A stretch of DNA of 64,000 nt, taken from positions 248,001-312,000 of the forward strand of contig MTSC01000035.1 of the NCBI GenBank assembly GCA_002368545.1, read 5' to 3'. This DNA comes from Ramichloridium luteum. Lineage: Eukaryota; Ascomycota; Dothideomycetes; Mycosphaerellales; Dissoconiaceae. The notes beneath the pieces were generated by a model, which did not search any database, had not been told where the DNA came from, and saw only the letters and a list, made by a program, of their open reading frames with translations. A program made the position numbers and the translations under genes. Positions 33,012-44,599 of the stretch are shown piece by piece (the first letter of the stretch is position 1; each line of letters begins with the position of its first letter).

Positions 33012-33559
33012 CTAGAATTGGGCGTCTTTGATCTCCTTGAAGCTCTTCGTCGTTCCCTTCAACTTCTTCGTATCCTCATTATCGAACCGTTGCGTATCCT
33101 CCGTGAACCTCAGCACATAGGTATTACCCTTACCCTCACCCACCTCTGCTTCTACCTTTCCTTCCCCCTCCTTCTTGTCCGCTGACTGCGCAGCCTCCTT
33201 CCTCTTTCCCTGCACGACATTCTCCCGCAGGATCTTCGTCACGCCCTGCGCATGTTCTATCCGCTGCGCCATCAGCAGCGATCCCTCCTCGTCCTTCCCT
33301 TCGATCTTCCCCATCAGTGGCGCGCGGAACTCGATGCGCGCCTGCTCGCGTGCTGCGGCGAGAGTTGGGTAGTCATCTGCAGAAAGGAATGAGCATTAGA
33401 CAAGATAGTGGAATGACAGATTGAGAGGTCATACGTACTCTTGAATGCCGTGTTCATCGCCCGGAAGAGATGCCGGTATGTCGCGCGCACGATAAGTTGA
33501 TGTTGCTGGTGCAGGGTGGCGCTACCTTGCCGGACTGCGGCGGCGGCGGTCGTCGCCAT
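33012..33559 (-). CDS. MZM1: Mitochondrial zinc maintenance protein 1-like LYR protein
   Basis: Two exons, 33559-33439 and 33376-33012, joined by a 62-bp intron, make 161 residues. The N-terminus has the LYR-type helix RATYRHLFRAMNTAF, followed after the intron by DYPTLAAAREQARIEFR, matching Mzm1/LYRM7 (F..D...L..AR..IR..F). Mzm1 stabilises the Rieske Fe-S protein before its insertion into complex III (established in yeast). The protein is longer than yeast Mzm1 (123) because of a charged Lys/Glu-rich tail. It is divergent from zuotin and shares its promoter. Confidence 0.82.
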
Positions 33560-33727
33560 CGTCGTATTTCGAAGTTGACGTTTGTAAAATTGGAGAGATC
33601 GATCAACTGAAGTGCGCTATCGCACAAGCATCATTCGCGGGTTCTTGTGCGGCCGTGAAGATGTCTCGACGCAGTCAGAATCATTTCAATGCTTCTCACA
33701 TGTCCGAGGGCGGAACCCTTGCGCAGA

Positions 33728-33740
33728 CCTAACCCTAACC
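33728..33740. promoter_or_regulatory. Telomere-repeat-like (Tbf1-type) element between MZM1 and ZUO1
   Basis: The sequence cctaaccctaacc lies roughly midway in the 329-bp divergent promoter, 149 bp before the zuotin start. AACCCTAA motifs are a known promoter signal of ribosomal protein and ribosome-related genes in many fungi, bound by Tbf1 (established). Its use here is inference, but a ribosome-associated chaperone is a fitting target. Confidence 0.5.
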
Positions 33741-33888
33741 TCGTGACCGCCGCGGGCATTTTCCCTTGCGCCTGAGGCGACGCACGAGCCACCCGCCGAA
33801 AGCACCGCCCTAAATAATTTTTTGAAAGCCGTCCCACCACAGCTGGCCGTAGCCTCATTGCAGCAGCAAGCACCACCACAAAATCACA

Positions 33889-35229
33889 ATGGCGACCCTG
33901 CAACTCAAGGTCACCCTGCCCGCCCTGCCTGCGGGCTGGACGGCGGAAAAAGACTTCAAGCCGGTTGGCCACCTCAGCGGCGCGACCTCGCGCCCGATCG
34001 AGCCCGTCGGCCCGCACTACCTCGCCCACGCCCGGCGCAAGCAGCACAAGCGCACCTTCTCGGAAGACGAGCGCATCCAGGCCGCCGAGCAGGTCAAGAA
34101 GCTCGAAGATGACGGCCCCGACGACCAGTTCGACGAGTTCGAGGACCCGATGATGCTGCAGCGCGAGGCCAAGGACTGGAAGCAGCAGGACCACTACGCC
34201 GTGCTCGGTCTCAGCAAGTACCGGTGGAAGGCGACGGAGGAGCAGATCAAGCGGGCGCACCGCAAGAAGGTGCTCAAGCACCACCCGGACAAGAAGGCCG
34301 CCAGCGGCAAGGACGAGAACGACAACTTCTTCAAGTGCATCCAGCGCGCGACGGAGCAGCTGTTGGACCCCGTCAAGCGTCGGCAGTTCGACTCCGTCGA
34401 CGAGGCCGCCGAAGTCGAGCCGCCGAGCAAGAAGGATGTGCAGAAGAAGCCGGGCAACTTCTACAAGCTGTGGGGGCCCGTGTTCGAGGCCGAGGGCCGC
34501 TTCAGCAAGAAGCAGCCGGTGCCGAAGATCGGCAACGACAACAGCACGCGCGAGGAGGTCGAGGCCTTCTACGACTTCTTCTACAACTTCGACAGCTGGC
34601 GCTCGTTCGAGTACCTCGACGAGGATGTGCCCGATGACAACGAGAACCGTGACCAGAAGCGACACGTCGAGCGGAAGAACAACAACGCCCGTAAGAAGCG
34701 CAAGACCGAGGATACCGTGCGGTTCCGCAAGCTGGTAGACGATGCCCTCGCCATGGATGAGCGTATCAAGAAGTTCCGTCAAGAGGGCAACAAGGAGAAG
34801 AACAAGAAGCGTCTCGAGAAGGAGGCTGCTGAGAAGGCCGCCAAGGAGGAGGCTGAGCGCAAGAAGGAGGAAGAGGCCAAGGCTGCCGCTGAGAAGGCCG
34901 CGTCTGACAAGGCGGCTAAGGAGGAGGGCAAGAAGGCCAAGGAGGCCGCGAAGAACGCCGCGAAGAAGAACAAGCGTGTCATTCGTGGAGCTGCCAAGGA
35001 TGGAAACTACTTCGTCTCTGGCACGGCCACTCCGGCTCAGATCGAGACGGCGCTCAACGATACCGATGCGCTCATTGTCAAGCTCGATAACGAGGAGATC
35101 GCCGCGCTGACTCTCAAGCTGCAGGGTGTCACTGATGCTGCCGCTATCAAGAAGGCTTTCGCTGACGAGGTTACGCGTTTGGTGGGTGCTGGCAAGGCGA
35201 AGGAGGGCGAGTTCAAGAGTCTTGCGTAG
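33889..35229 (+). CDS. ZUO1: Zuotin, ribosome-associated J-protein
   Basis: Intronless, 446 residues. With Ssz1 it forms the ribosome-associated complex that stimulates Ssb Hsp70 on nascent chains. The J-domain (HYAVLGLSKYRWKATEEQIK...HHPDKK, HPD at about residues 132-134) is followed by the zuotin homology segment with FYDFFYNFDSWRSFEYLDED. A long, highly charged Lys/Glu/Ala helix (about 290-370) binds rRNA, and a C-terminal domain resembles the four-helix bundle. The N-terminus (LQLKVTLPALPAGWTAEKDF) is also family-like. Codon use is strongly GC-biased. The gene is complete and of normal length. Confidence 0.96.
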   Translation: MATLQLKVTLPALPAGWTAEKDFKPVGHLSGATSRPIEPVGPHYLAHARRKQHKRTFSEDERIQAAEQVKKLEDDGPDDQFDEFEDPMMLQREAKDWKQQDHYAVLGLSKYRWKATEEQIKRAHRKKVLKHHPDKKAASGKDENDNFFKCIQRATEQLLDPVKRRQFDSVDEAAEVEPPSKKDVQKKPGNFYKLWGPVFEAEGRFSKKQPVPKIGNDNSTREEVEAFYDFFYNFDSWRSFEYLDEDVPDDNENRDQKRHVERKNNNARKKRKTEDTVRFRKLVDDALAMDERIKKFRQEGNKEKNKKRLEKEAAEKAAKEEAERKKEEEAKAAAEKAASDKAAKEEGKKAKEAAKNAAKKNKRVIRGAAKDGNYFVSGTATPAQIETALNDTDALIVKLDNEEIAALTLKLQGVTDAAAIKKAFADEVTRLVGAGKAKEGEFKSLA

Positions 35230-35854
35230 ACAGGCTCTGATTGACCTCTTCTCCAAGAACTGTACATCCCATTTGACCATGCAGCGGCATGGTTTGTTAG
35301 AGAGACGAGATAGATGAGAATCGTATAGCATCTAACGGTTATCAAGGAAGTACTTTATTTCCTCCTGTTTATACTCCGAATGTGCCTACCTTGATCCTGT
35401 GATCAATGCGCCAGAAGCACTGCAAAGTGGGCTGCTGAGGACACGTCCTTCATGTTCCCGTAGCAGCGCTTAGCCGCCTCCATTTCTGTTGACTGAGGAC
35501 CCTCTATCTGATGTCAGAATCATGAAAGCGCCAACAATTGTCTACGTTGCGGCGATCTCGTGACCTCAACTCACAATACATATTCATACGCCGGACTGAT
35601 ATGCGTAGGAATAGGATCTAAGCGTATGATTAGACCCCGTCGCTGCCCGTTCCATCCTTCCGTCCGTGACCGGTCCATCACAGTAAGGATGGTGAGAAGA
35701 ATCAAGAGGCCAATGATTCACGATTGATGGCAGCCAACGGTTTAAAATGTAGCCGCGGTTATATTATATTTGCTCTTGAGAACCAAGTTTCCAACCAATC
35801 TGCGCCTCTTATCTTGATGCTCCTACAGCATCAGCTGCGAGGTGTGCTCTAGGA
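35230..35854. other. Convergent 3' flanks of ZUO1 and the NACHT-C2H2 gene
   Basis: No coding sequence recognised. This is the edge between core genes on the left and the accessory stretch on the right. Confidence 0.45.
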
Positions 35855-38800
35855 TCACAGGAGCGTCTCCTTGGGAGAAATCGTTTGTGTTAGCTCTTGT
35901 TGGAATGGACGGTTGTGCTGTGCCCATTCTGCTTCTGCTGCTTTCTGCTTTCCTTCTTCCCTCATGTTCGCTGCCGTCCTGATCTGGCTCATGCTCGCTT
36001 CCCCCCGCCCGATTTGCAACTCCATTTGACTTCTAGCCTCCAAGCCCAAAAGCGATAGGTGCTGCGAGTCTTGTTCTCGGAACGGTGATTGTTCCCAAGA
36101 TGCCTTTTCTGGTGCTGTTGCTCGAGCTGTTGATCGAGCCAGATCGGCAGATTTCAGGCGATCCGAAATCAAGCCTCGACGCGGCGACAACAGCATGTCT
36201 ACCGATGTAGTCGAGGGTGCAACGTCATAGTTGATATCCGGGTTGAAAAGGTGATCTTGGTACATTTGGTGTGCTCCCAGCAGAGGTCCATATATCGCAT
36301 CCTGGGTAGGTTCCGCATTGAGGGAGACAGAGGGTCCTGCGAGACCTCCAGCCGCTTCGTTCGTAGGATGTCCCGGCTGAGGCGTTTGGCCTTCAGCCCT
36401 GGCCATTGGCAGTCGCTCCTTATTCTGCTGACCCAAGGGCAACAACTGCAACTGGTGGTCTGGGAGCGCTAGCGGACGTTCAAAGGCGTCTTGATTAGGC
36501 TCCTCTACCCGAGTCTCTCCAAATATGGCCCTCCGTATATTTTTCTGTTGGAAGGATGTCGAAAGCAACTCAGACTCCCAGACCTGCAGAGGTTCCTCGG
36601 TCTTTTGAGCTAGCCTATCCGCTCGAGTCCTTTGATTCTCGGCTTCGTGCGTTAGAAAGTGCTTCTGATCATTCTGGTTCATCGGCTGCAACTCATCCAA
36701 TCGCGCTGACCGCGACTGCCGCGCTTGCTCGCGATGGTACTGCTGCTGTGCTAAAGCTCTTTCTTCGTCCGCCTGCTGCTGTGCTAATCGAGCTCTTGCT
36801 TCATCCGCCTCCTTTTTTAGCATCTGCTGCCACTGCGCCTCCGTCAGCATCTGCTGCTGAGGCTGTCGCAGCTGCTGCAGATACTTTTCATGCTCTGAAA
36901 CATTACCCAATCTCGTTGGCGGGCTCATCCGTGCGTAGTATCTCTGCAGATTATCCGAGTCCGCCGACAACGGTGCCACGCCGTTCGCATGTTTAACTGG
37001 CGACTTAAATCTTGGAAGACATGGCAGCTCTTGAATATGGCGTCTCCTAATGTGCTGTTTAAGTGCATGGGCGGAAGGGAACCCGATTGATGAAGCGAAG
37101 GCACAATCAGCATACGGGCACTTTATCCTAGTCTCGTGTGTCTGTTCGTGCTCGAGTCTTGCCTCATCGGTCGTGAACCCTTCGCTCCGTCGATGGCAAC
37201 CCTTCACACGGCAAACGTATGCAAGACCTGCAAAATATTTCCGGAAGTTCGTGAACAGCTTAGAATCAAATGATGGAAATGATGCCTCGCTTCCAGGTGC
37301 GACGAGGGCCCGGAGTTGCTCGTAGAATCGCTGATCGACCACATGTAGTAGCGTGAATTTGATGATGCCTGATGGTCCTTGATCATGTGAAGTCTCTTGA
37401 CCGCAAGAGCTGATGTCGTCACTATCACATATAGCAGCATTGACGAACGACAACGCCGAAGGTGATAGATATAGCTTTTCGAACGCCGGATGCGACGTAA
37501 AATTAAGGTCAAATGATTGCCCTACTTCGTCATTCATATTCGAAATTCTTTCATGTCGAGCGTACAGGAGATCAATTGCCAAAGCTAGCGTTCCGTCGGT
37601 GCTGGACATTGTAGAATCGGAGAGGGTCTTGTCATATCGGCGTAGATGCGCAATCCAATGATCGGAAGCGTAAGAGTGAAGTCCATAGAAACCGTTGAGC
37701 AGTCCGAAGGTGACATCAAGATCAGTTGAGGCCGAATCTACGAAGTCCAAGGCGCTCATTGTTGACCGGGTACATGCGAGCGCCATATCTCTCAGTGCAT
37801 CTGGGGCGTGGCAAAGCTGTGCATCGCCTCCGGTGATCAAAAACCTGCACGCCGTTAGCTCGAGAAATCTTCGAAGGCAGTGCGATGTACTTCTGAACCG
37901 TGAAATGGACCAATGTCAACTTGCCGTTGATTACCTCAATGAGAGGTTTAGCTGTATCAAGCACTCGCTCATTGAGCTTTGTTTGCTCGTTGAGGACACC
38001 AAGATCTGCTGCCAGTTGCAGACCGCTGAGAATTTCTTGTTCTCTCAATGGTCGCTCAGCGAAAGCGATCCAGTTGAATATCTTCTTCAGACGTGTGAAG
38101 TGCTGAGGGGACAATCTCCTTTCGTATGAAGCGAATATACGAGCATATCTTAGATGAAATGTCAAGTTTGTTCAATGACAACAACAATCGTGTGAACGCA
38201 TACACTGCTTCAAGATCTCTCGGGAGACGTTCTACAAGTTCTTCAAGCTCTTGCAGACAGCTCGCTTCCTCCAGACTCGATAGAACGAGGCTGACCCAAA
38301 GAAACATGCCTACATAGGGTCAGCTGTAGATCGGAAATCAACATGAAGCGAACTCTACCTTCTGCCCTCTCGACAATTCGCTCTTCCAAAGCTAAGCACG
38401 AGGTTTTCGAGATCTCAAGGTTTTCATGGTCCTGCTGGATCTGATCAAGGCCATCGTGAACGCAGAGCCTGATAGCATGATCGATCGAGTCTTTCTCGTC
38501 ACCCAGCAGCAGAGCGGGCCCCTTGCGGAACCTCTTATGCAGCCCTGGCAGTTCCTGGCTGAATATGATGATCTTGCACATGCAAGATTCCGTAAGCTCG
38601 GTGCACAAGGTGGCAAGCGTCTTTTGTTGATCTACGAGACACTCGTCCAATCCGTCGAGCAGGATCGTCAAATCAGTAATACGTTGCGCAACGTCAGTGA
38701 GTAGTGCTCGAAGTACAGCGATAGATGGCAGGAGTCCCTTGAGCAAGTACTCATGGTAAACGAATGGTGCAAGGTCGGTGCGAAGTCTGATTAGTTGAGC

Positions 38801-40201
38801 GAGAATCCCGCGCAGAAATGCGCTAGAAGTGTTTCTTTCGGGGAACCGAAAACTGCAGAGATGGTAGACGACATTGGAGTTGCCTTGTCTTCGTAGATGC
38901 TCGGTCAATTGAACGCATAACACGCTCTTGCCTGCGTCCTTTTGGTCAGACCTATTCTCATTGTGCAAGGACTTCATACACACCTGAACCGGGCTTTCCA
39001 TAGACAGAAAGCTTTGAGAGCTGTGAGCACTGGGTAAGCCATTGCTTGACCAACTTGTGTTGGAAGAACCAGTCGCAGGTACCCGAGATGTGTTTATTTT
39101 TCAGTCGATCAAAATCGTCTTCTTGTTTGAAGTCGACGTCTTTGAACCATGCGAAAACTGCGTGTAGCTGTTGCTCAGAGATGTGTTCCTCTTGCGTTTG
39201 GGCCAAATCATAGATCTGCTGACGGGTCTCCCCAAGCAATGACAGGCTTTCGTATGATGCCACAATCCCAAGTGATGCTGCTTCCTTATCAACAAGATCC
39301 GAATGCTGCCGCAGACTCTGTAGCACCGCATTGAAACGTGTGTCAAACCGTTTCCACGAGGTGTCAAAGAATCGCTTCCACGCTGTCGCAAGTCAATCAG
39401 CAGGGTGTTCTTCGGCGGTGCAATCCTCCTTACCGGAATCCGTAAAGAATCTGTATGCGCGCGTGTGAAATTCGATGATGTCGCAATATAGAAGGGAGAG
39501 CACCTGCTGGAAGCCGACGTTCGCTTGAAGAAGACTACTGAAGCGATCAAATCTCGGAAGCGCCTCAGCGATCTCCCCATAAGCTTTAATGAGTTTCTCA
39601 AAAGCCTCAACGTAATCGCAGGCGATCTATTAACACGCCGAAGCTATCAGCATTGGCCAACCTCTTTAAGATAGCGTGTCGCACTACGTCGTTTATTGGC
39701 GCGGGAATTCAAAGCACCATGGGCGATGTTGATGGTGATGTTGTGGGAATGTGGGGATATATAAGGTTATCGCGTGGAGGACACTCCGTACCATGAGACA
39801 AAGCTTTATAGGTGCCTTAAACATGGTCAGCTGCGCCCCATGCAAATGGAGGAAATCGCATATGCACTCACCCATATCCATGGCAAATACGGCGTGCCGT
39901 TGCAAAGCACTTCTACGACCTTGGAATAGTGCTCCAGGCCATCAAGGAAAGGCTTCAAGCGGCGGAGATTTCTCGACGACTGTTTAGCAGCGAGCTTTGC
40001 TTCGACGCTCCTTGCTGCTTCCCAGACATCTTTGATGGTGGTTGAATGGAATTGCTGCTGGTGGCCCGGACTCACGATACTACTGAAATTCTGGAATGCG
40101 GCCTGAATTTGCGCCTGAGCAATGCCTGGAAGAGGCGTGACGGAGTGCGTCCCTGTTGCCGGCATCGCGACGTGGAGGTATGGCGATTGTGGCCGATTCA
40201 C
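35855..40201 (-). CDS. NACHT-C2H2 NLR-like (STAND) protein
   Basis: Eight exons all fit in phase: 40201-39872, 39815-39792, 39626-39434, 39382-38984, 38931-38359, 38309-38204, 38148-37891 and 37844-35855, for 1290 residues. The N-terminal ~270 residues are the helical STAND-N domain (LDGLEHYSKVVEVLCNGTPY, WKRFFDTSWKRFD). The NACHT has P-loop GKPGSGKS at about residues 310-318, spanning an intron, and Walker B ILLDGLDECL. A winged-helix arm (KKIFNWIAFAERPLREQEIL) follows, then LVHFTVQKF. At about 838-895 come two C2H2-like fingers (C-X4-C...H-X4-H, then CPYADCAF...HIRRRH), then a Gln-rich coiled coil and a disordered tail. Roles in non-self recognition are known for relatives; its own is unknown. 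Confidence 0.85.
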
Positions 40202-40431
40202 GATGAGGAAAAAGCTGACTTGGAGTGCAGACTCAAAATGAACACGAAGTTGTATCGGAATCCTCGTGCTGAGGGCGGGGCCGCCACTTACAGCCTTGCG
40301 CTGCTCGACGATGAGGCTCCGTTTTCATGCAAGCTCAGCCACAATGGCGGCCTCATGCTTGAAGCTCTTCGCAGAAGTCCTCGGCTTTTCGCAGCACATC
40401 TTTGATCAAAGACGCAGCAGAAAGCCCTACC

Positions 40432-43400
40432 ATGAGTTCGATACGCGAGTGGGACGGAAAACAATATCTGGATGTTGATAATCGCCAGGCGAAGCGGCGA
40501 CGCATCGGGACACCGGTCCAAGGTGCCTGTTGCGCATCTTCCGACGGTCAGGGCGGCATCAGCTCCCCCTGTGAGATGTCCGACACGCCCTCTGTCGGCG
40601 CGACTAGCAACTCAAGTCCTTGCTTCTTTTCAGATGCCGAAATTTATTCTTCGGGGTACATGGGCTGGCCAACCGGAAGTTTTCAAACCGCACAACAAAC
40701 TCCGGAGCACAACGCAGGATTGTTACTCAATGACACGCCTGATCCAGAAATGATATGCTTCGGTATGATCACTGACATTACCATGAGCAAAGTCAAGATG
40801 ATTGGATATCGAGAACCAGGACCGTATACGCCAGCCATTCTTCGAGGCGCGAGAGTCTCCACACAGACGGAGCAGTCCTACATCGGCGATGTTAGCGCTG
40901 ATATTGCGGACATTCTAGCCCAGCTCGAATCGCAAAGTGGGATGATAGTTCAGTCATTCTGTCGCCATATGTTGATCGAGAAAGACGATCGCATGAAAGG
41001 CAGGCAAAAGGTCCCCGAGCTGGTGTTATGTGTAGTTCTGTACGGTCCACACACCCTTTCTGAAGCCGTGAGCAATTTTCTACAGGAATGTAATCTTTAT
41101 CTGCAAGATCCATGCCACTGTAAGTGGAATGTACCTTACAGCAACCCTCAGCGGTTGTTCGATCTTAGCGATATACCCACCATGACATTCGACTTGGACA
41201 AGCATCACGAGGAAGTGTTCGAATCATACGACAATCCGGCGGATATTCTAGCCGATCTTGAACACCAAGGGAATCTGCACGAAACGGAGACCCCCAGCGC
41301 GATAAAGACCGAGCTGAAAACGTAAGAGATCTTACCAGCTTGCGGCGGCATTGACTGAGCGGTCCTAGGCATCAGCGAACAGCTCTGACTTTCATGAAAC
41401 GCCGAGAGCGGGGCTTGGCCTTGGGTGCGCCAGGGCTTGACATATGGCAATCCCATCGGGATGGAAATGGCCTCAGAGTGTGAGTGTCTATCCTGCTGAG
41501 CATTGTAGCCCTCTCCGCTAACCGAAACAGGTACGTCAACGGGATCAGCGAAGAACGAACCTATGCCGAGCCGCGCAACTTCAAAGGCGGTATTCTTGGA
41601 GACACTATGGGGCTTGGAAAGACACTGAGCGCCATTGCGTTGGTAGCCAGCGATAAAGATTGTCCGCCATCATTGGAACCCGGCTTGCTGGAGGAATGCG
41701 ACACTTCTGCGACACTGGTTGTGGTTCGAGCGCCGTGTAAGAACCACCGCTTTTACCACCCATACTCTCATGTTAACATGACTTCAGTGCTCAAAGAGTG
41801 GACTGATCAACTCAATCGCCACATACGACCTGGACACATGTTCTGGCGTACTCACCATGGATCGCACAAGATCACGAGCGCACAGGATATTCAGTCCTGT
41901 GATATAGTCATAACGACGTATCATACTATCCTTGCCGAATATCGCAAATATCGCGATTTCGGAGTAGTCATGTCGACATGCTGGAGAAGGATCATACTGG
42001 ACGAAGGTGAGACCGTCGAGCCGAAATTTAAGCATTGGGCTGACAAGGAAGCAGCACACGATATTCGTGATCATGGAAGCATGATCTGCCGCGTGATTTG
42101 TAGCTTGAACGCGAGCCGTCGCTGGGCGTTGACTGGAACGCCGATCCAGAATCGGCTTTTGGACCTGGCAAGTCTGTGCCAATTTCTTCGCGTGGATCCA
42201 ATAGCACAGCCATCATCGTTCAAGGCCTTTACGAGCCAACTGGTGTCTCAATTCGGACAAGAGTCAGCAACACAACGCCTCCGCCAAATGATCCGATGCA
42301 TTATGCTGCGCCGTTCTCGCGAGGTCGTGTCACTGGCCCCACGTAAAGATCTCATTCGTCGACTCAACTTTAACACCGAAGAATTTGAGGCATATGAGGC
42401 GCTCGGGCGACGGACACTGGATTCGCAGCGGACCGCGAATCCCGATCAAGGCAAAGCGAGCGCCTTCCAGATGATCGCGCAGCTACGCATGCTTTGTAAC
42501 CTGGGCTCCACATACCGTCGGAGAAACGTCGACTTTCTGGAATGTGACGCCTGGAATGAAAGTGTTGCGCAATCAACTTTTGATGACTTGATTTCAGCTG
42601 CAGCCGCAAATTGCTCCGCCTGTGGTGTTGATTTGTCGACCTCAACAACGGAAGCCGCAGACCACGACTTCAATGATCGCGGAATGCCATTGCTGTTCAG
42701 CTGCAAATGGCTTGTATGTCCTAGTTGCATATCTTTGCACCAACAAGTCGTGACGTGCGCGTGCTCGGACAATCATGGCCAGCATGCCGCGTATCTTGTA
42801 TCAGCTTTGTCCCAAGCGTCAGATGCTGCAACGACGGTAATCGACACGCAGAATGAAATGCCAACCAAGATCGCCGCTGTGCTGGAGGATATCCGACTTA
42901 ATGCGGCGGAGGAGAAATGGTAAGTTTTTGTTCTTACGTTGTGGACATTGGCCGAAGCTGATAACTCGCAGCATTGTTTTCTCATTCTGGACCTCGACAT
43001 TGGATCTGATAGAGCAAGGCCTGAAAGAGAAGTCAATAGCATACATCCGATACGATGGCAAGACTTCGCAAGCAAAGCGAGCTAAAGATCTAGATCTGTT
43101 CTCTACGAATCCTGGCATTCGCGTTGCGCTTTTGACCATATCATGTGGAGCTGTTGGGTGAGTATACGAACAAGTATCTGCTCCACAATTCTCTATATCT
43201 AACCTGAGTCACAGCCTAAACCTCACGGCAGCGTCACGTGCCATACTCTGTGAGCCGCATTGGAACCCATCGGTGGAGCAGCAGGCACTCGCGCGGATCC
43301 ATCGCATGGGACAGACACGCCCGGTGACCACGGTGCGCTACATCATGCGTAACACGATTGAAGATGTAAGAAAATGAAGCTACTTGTGCCTGGTGATCAT

Positions 43401-43583
43401 CTCTAATAGCTCTCGTCTAGTATGTCGTCAAGATTCAACACGAGAAGAAAGAATTGTCACAACTACTGCTCTCGGATCCGAGTGGCACCGCAAACCAGCT
43501 GGAGGTAGGATAGATCGTTCCTCCCGGGCGACGTCGAAACTGAAGCTGAAATCTCACAGTATCTGCGCTCCACTCTCAGGTGA
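40432..43583 (+). CDS. Rad5/Rad16-type SNF2-family ATPase with altered DEAH box
   Basis: Seven exons in phase: 40432-41321, 41369-41479, 41531-42919, 42972-43157, 43215-43365, 43421-43504 and 43560-43583, for 944 residues. Retaining the last intron would stop it at 43513. A divergent N-terminal half precedes HQRTALTFMKRRERG, then GGILGDTMGLGKT (Walker A near residue 360), IVITTYHT, and motif II reading ILDEGE instead of DEAH. SLNASRRWALTGTPIQN and a Cys-containing insert (CSACG...CPSC, a poor RING) follow, then the helicase-C lobe with GAVGLNLTAAS and ARIHRMGQTRPVT. Relatives act in DNA damage tolerance or silencing. The DEGE change keeps the catalytic DE but is unusual. Confidence 0.85.
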
Positions 43584-44599
43584 TAGTACTACCCATCGCA
43601 ATGTCAACACCATGTCTCCACACGTGCTTGACCAGACTCTGTCTGAGAGCACTCCGCATCAAAATCGCCTCACGGTATTCCAAGAATATCGCACGCGTCC
43701 ATGGCGATCACCCCCACTGAACATGAAACATCGCCTGCGCCGGGCTTGGAAGATTGCGCGAGCTTGTGTGAAATGTGTCGAGTCACCGCATGGGAAAGTG
43801 GAATGGCTGGGCCACCGGAGTGGCTGCCTATCACGAGAGAATCCACGAATGCCACAGCTCCTCCCATCTAGACTTGATAATAAAGGAAATTGCTCAACAA
43901 AACCCTCCGTTCACGGAACATGGTGAGGCATTTTCTCGACACTGTCATGCATTACATGTTTCACATTTGAGGTGGAGCACCGTAGGCAACGACCCACGGA
44001 CCGGAGAGCGTTGTGATATTCGTCACCAGGTGTCGAATCCACCAGGATCATCCATGTGTGTACGGCCGAAGTGGTGCACCACCCGGCAGGCACGTGCACT
44101 TTCATCCGCGAGGATATATCTTGAGCAAGACTCTGCTTCGTTTCTCTTTCTTGTCAGCATCTCTTACTTCCGCAATCACCAGCTCAGCTACAAACCTTTG
44201 GCTCATGCCTTTTCGATCACAATCACCCATTGGATCGAATGAAGAGTTTGTAACTTACTGTGTGCTGTCGTTTGTCAGAGTGGAATGGCCTTTACCGGTC
44301 ATCCTGCCCTCACAACGCAGCACAGTAAGTTACAAACTCTTCATTCATCCTATTCATTATCTTGGTCGGAGTCTGGAAAGTTATCCTGATCCGCCTGCAT
44401 CTCAGCAGCTTCGGTGAGTATCCACGCGTTGTCGCTTGGGATCGAGTTTGTCTGACATTATGCAGGCCCTTTGCCACACAGAGCCCGATGCATAGCGTTC
44501 ATGAGTCTATGCTCCGACACTCCGGCGGTGCCTCTTTCTTACGTTCGTCTCCACACGACATGACTCGTTGATTACACCACTGACGTCGTCTAGGTTGGA
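43584..44599. other. Accessory intergenic region with an inverted repeat
   Basis: Open frames here have no domain. An intron-like unit at 44416-44464 on the forward strand (GTGAGT donor, CTGAC branch, GCAG acceptor) suggests that the gene at 44600 has a 5' untranslated exon upstream. The inverted repeat at 44237-44346 is listed separately. Confidence 0.4.
44237..44346. repeat. Perfect 26-bp inverted repeat with 58-bp loop
   Basis: The left arm 44237-44262 (beginning gaatgaagagtttgtaac) is the exact reverse complement of 44321-44346. Pairing extends a few more bases on the outer side with one bulge (ggat / atcc) and partly inward (tgctg / cagc). The right arm contains a splice-donor-like gtaagtta. 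The arms do not match any mobile element I recognise. Confidence 0.85.

Noticed and set aside
33631..35331. A 566-codon open frame antisense to zuotin
   Set aside because: It is very Leu/Val-rich, has no motif and mirrors the strong GC third-position bias of ZUO1, which commonly keeps the antisense frame open. The sense gene is certain.
44000..44060. tRNA T-arm-like text (gtgtcgaatccacc)
   Set aside because: No acceptor stem or other arms could be paired.
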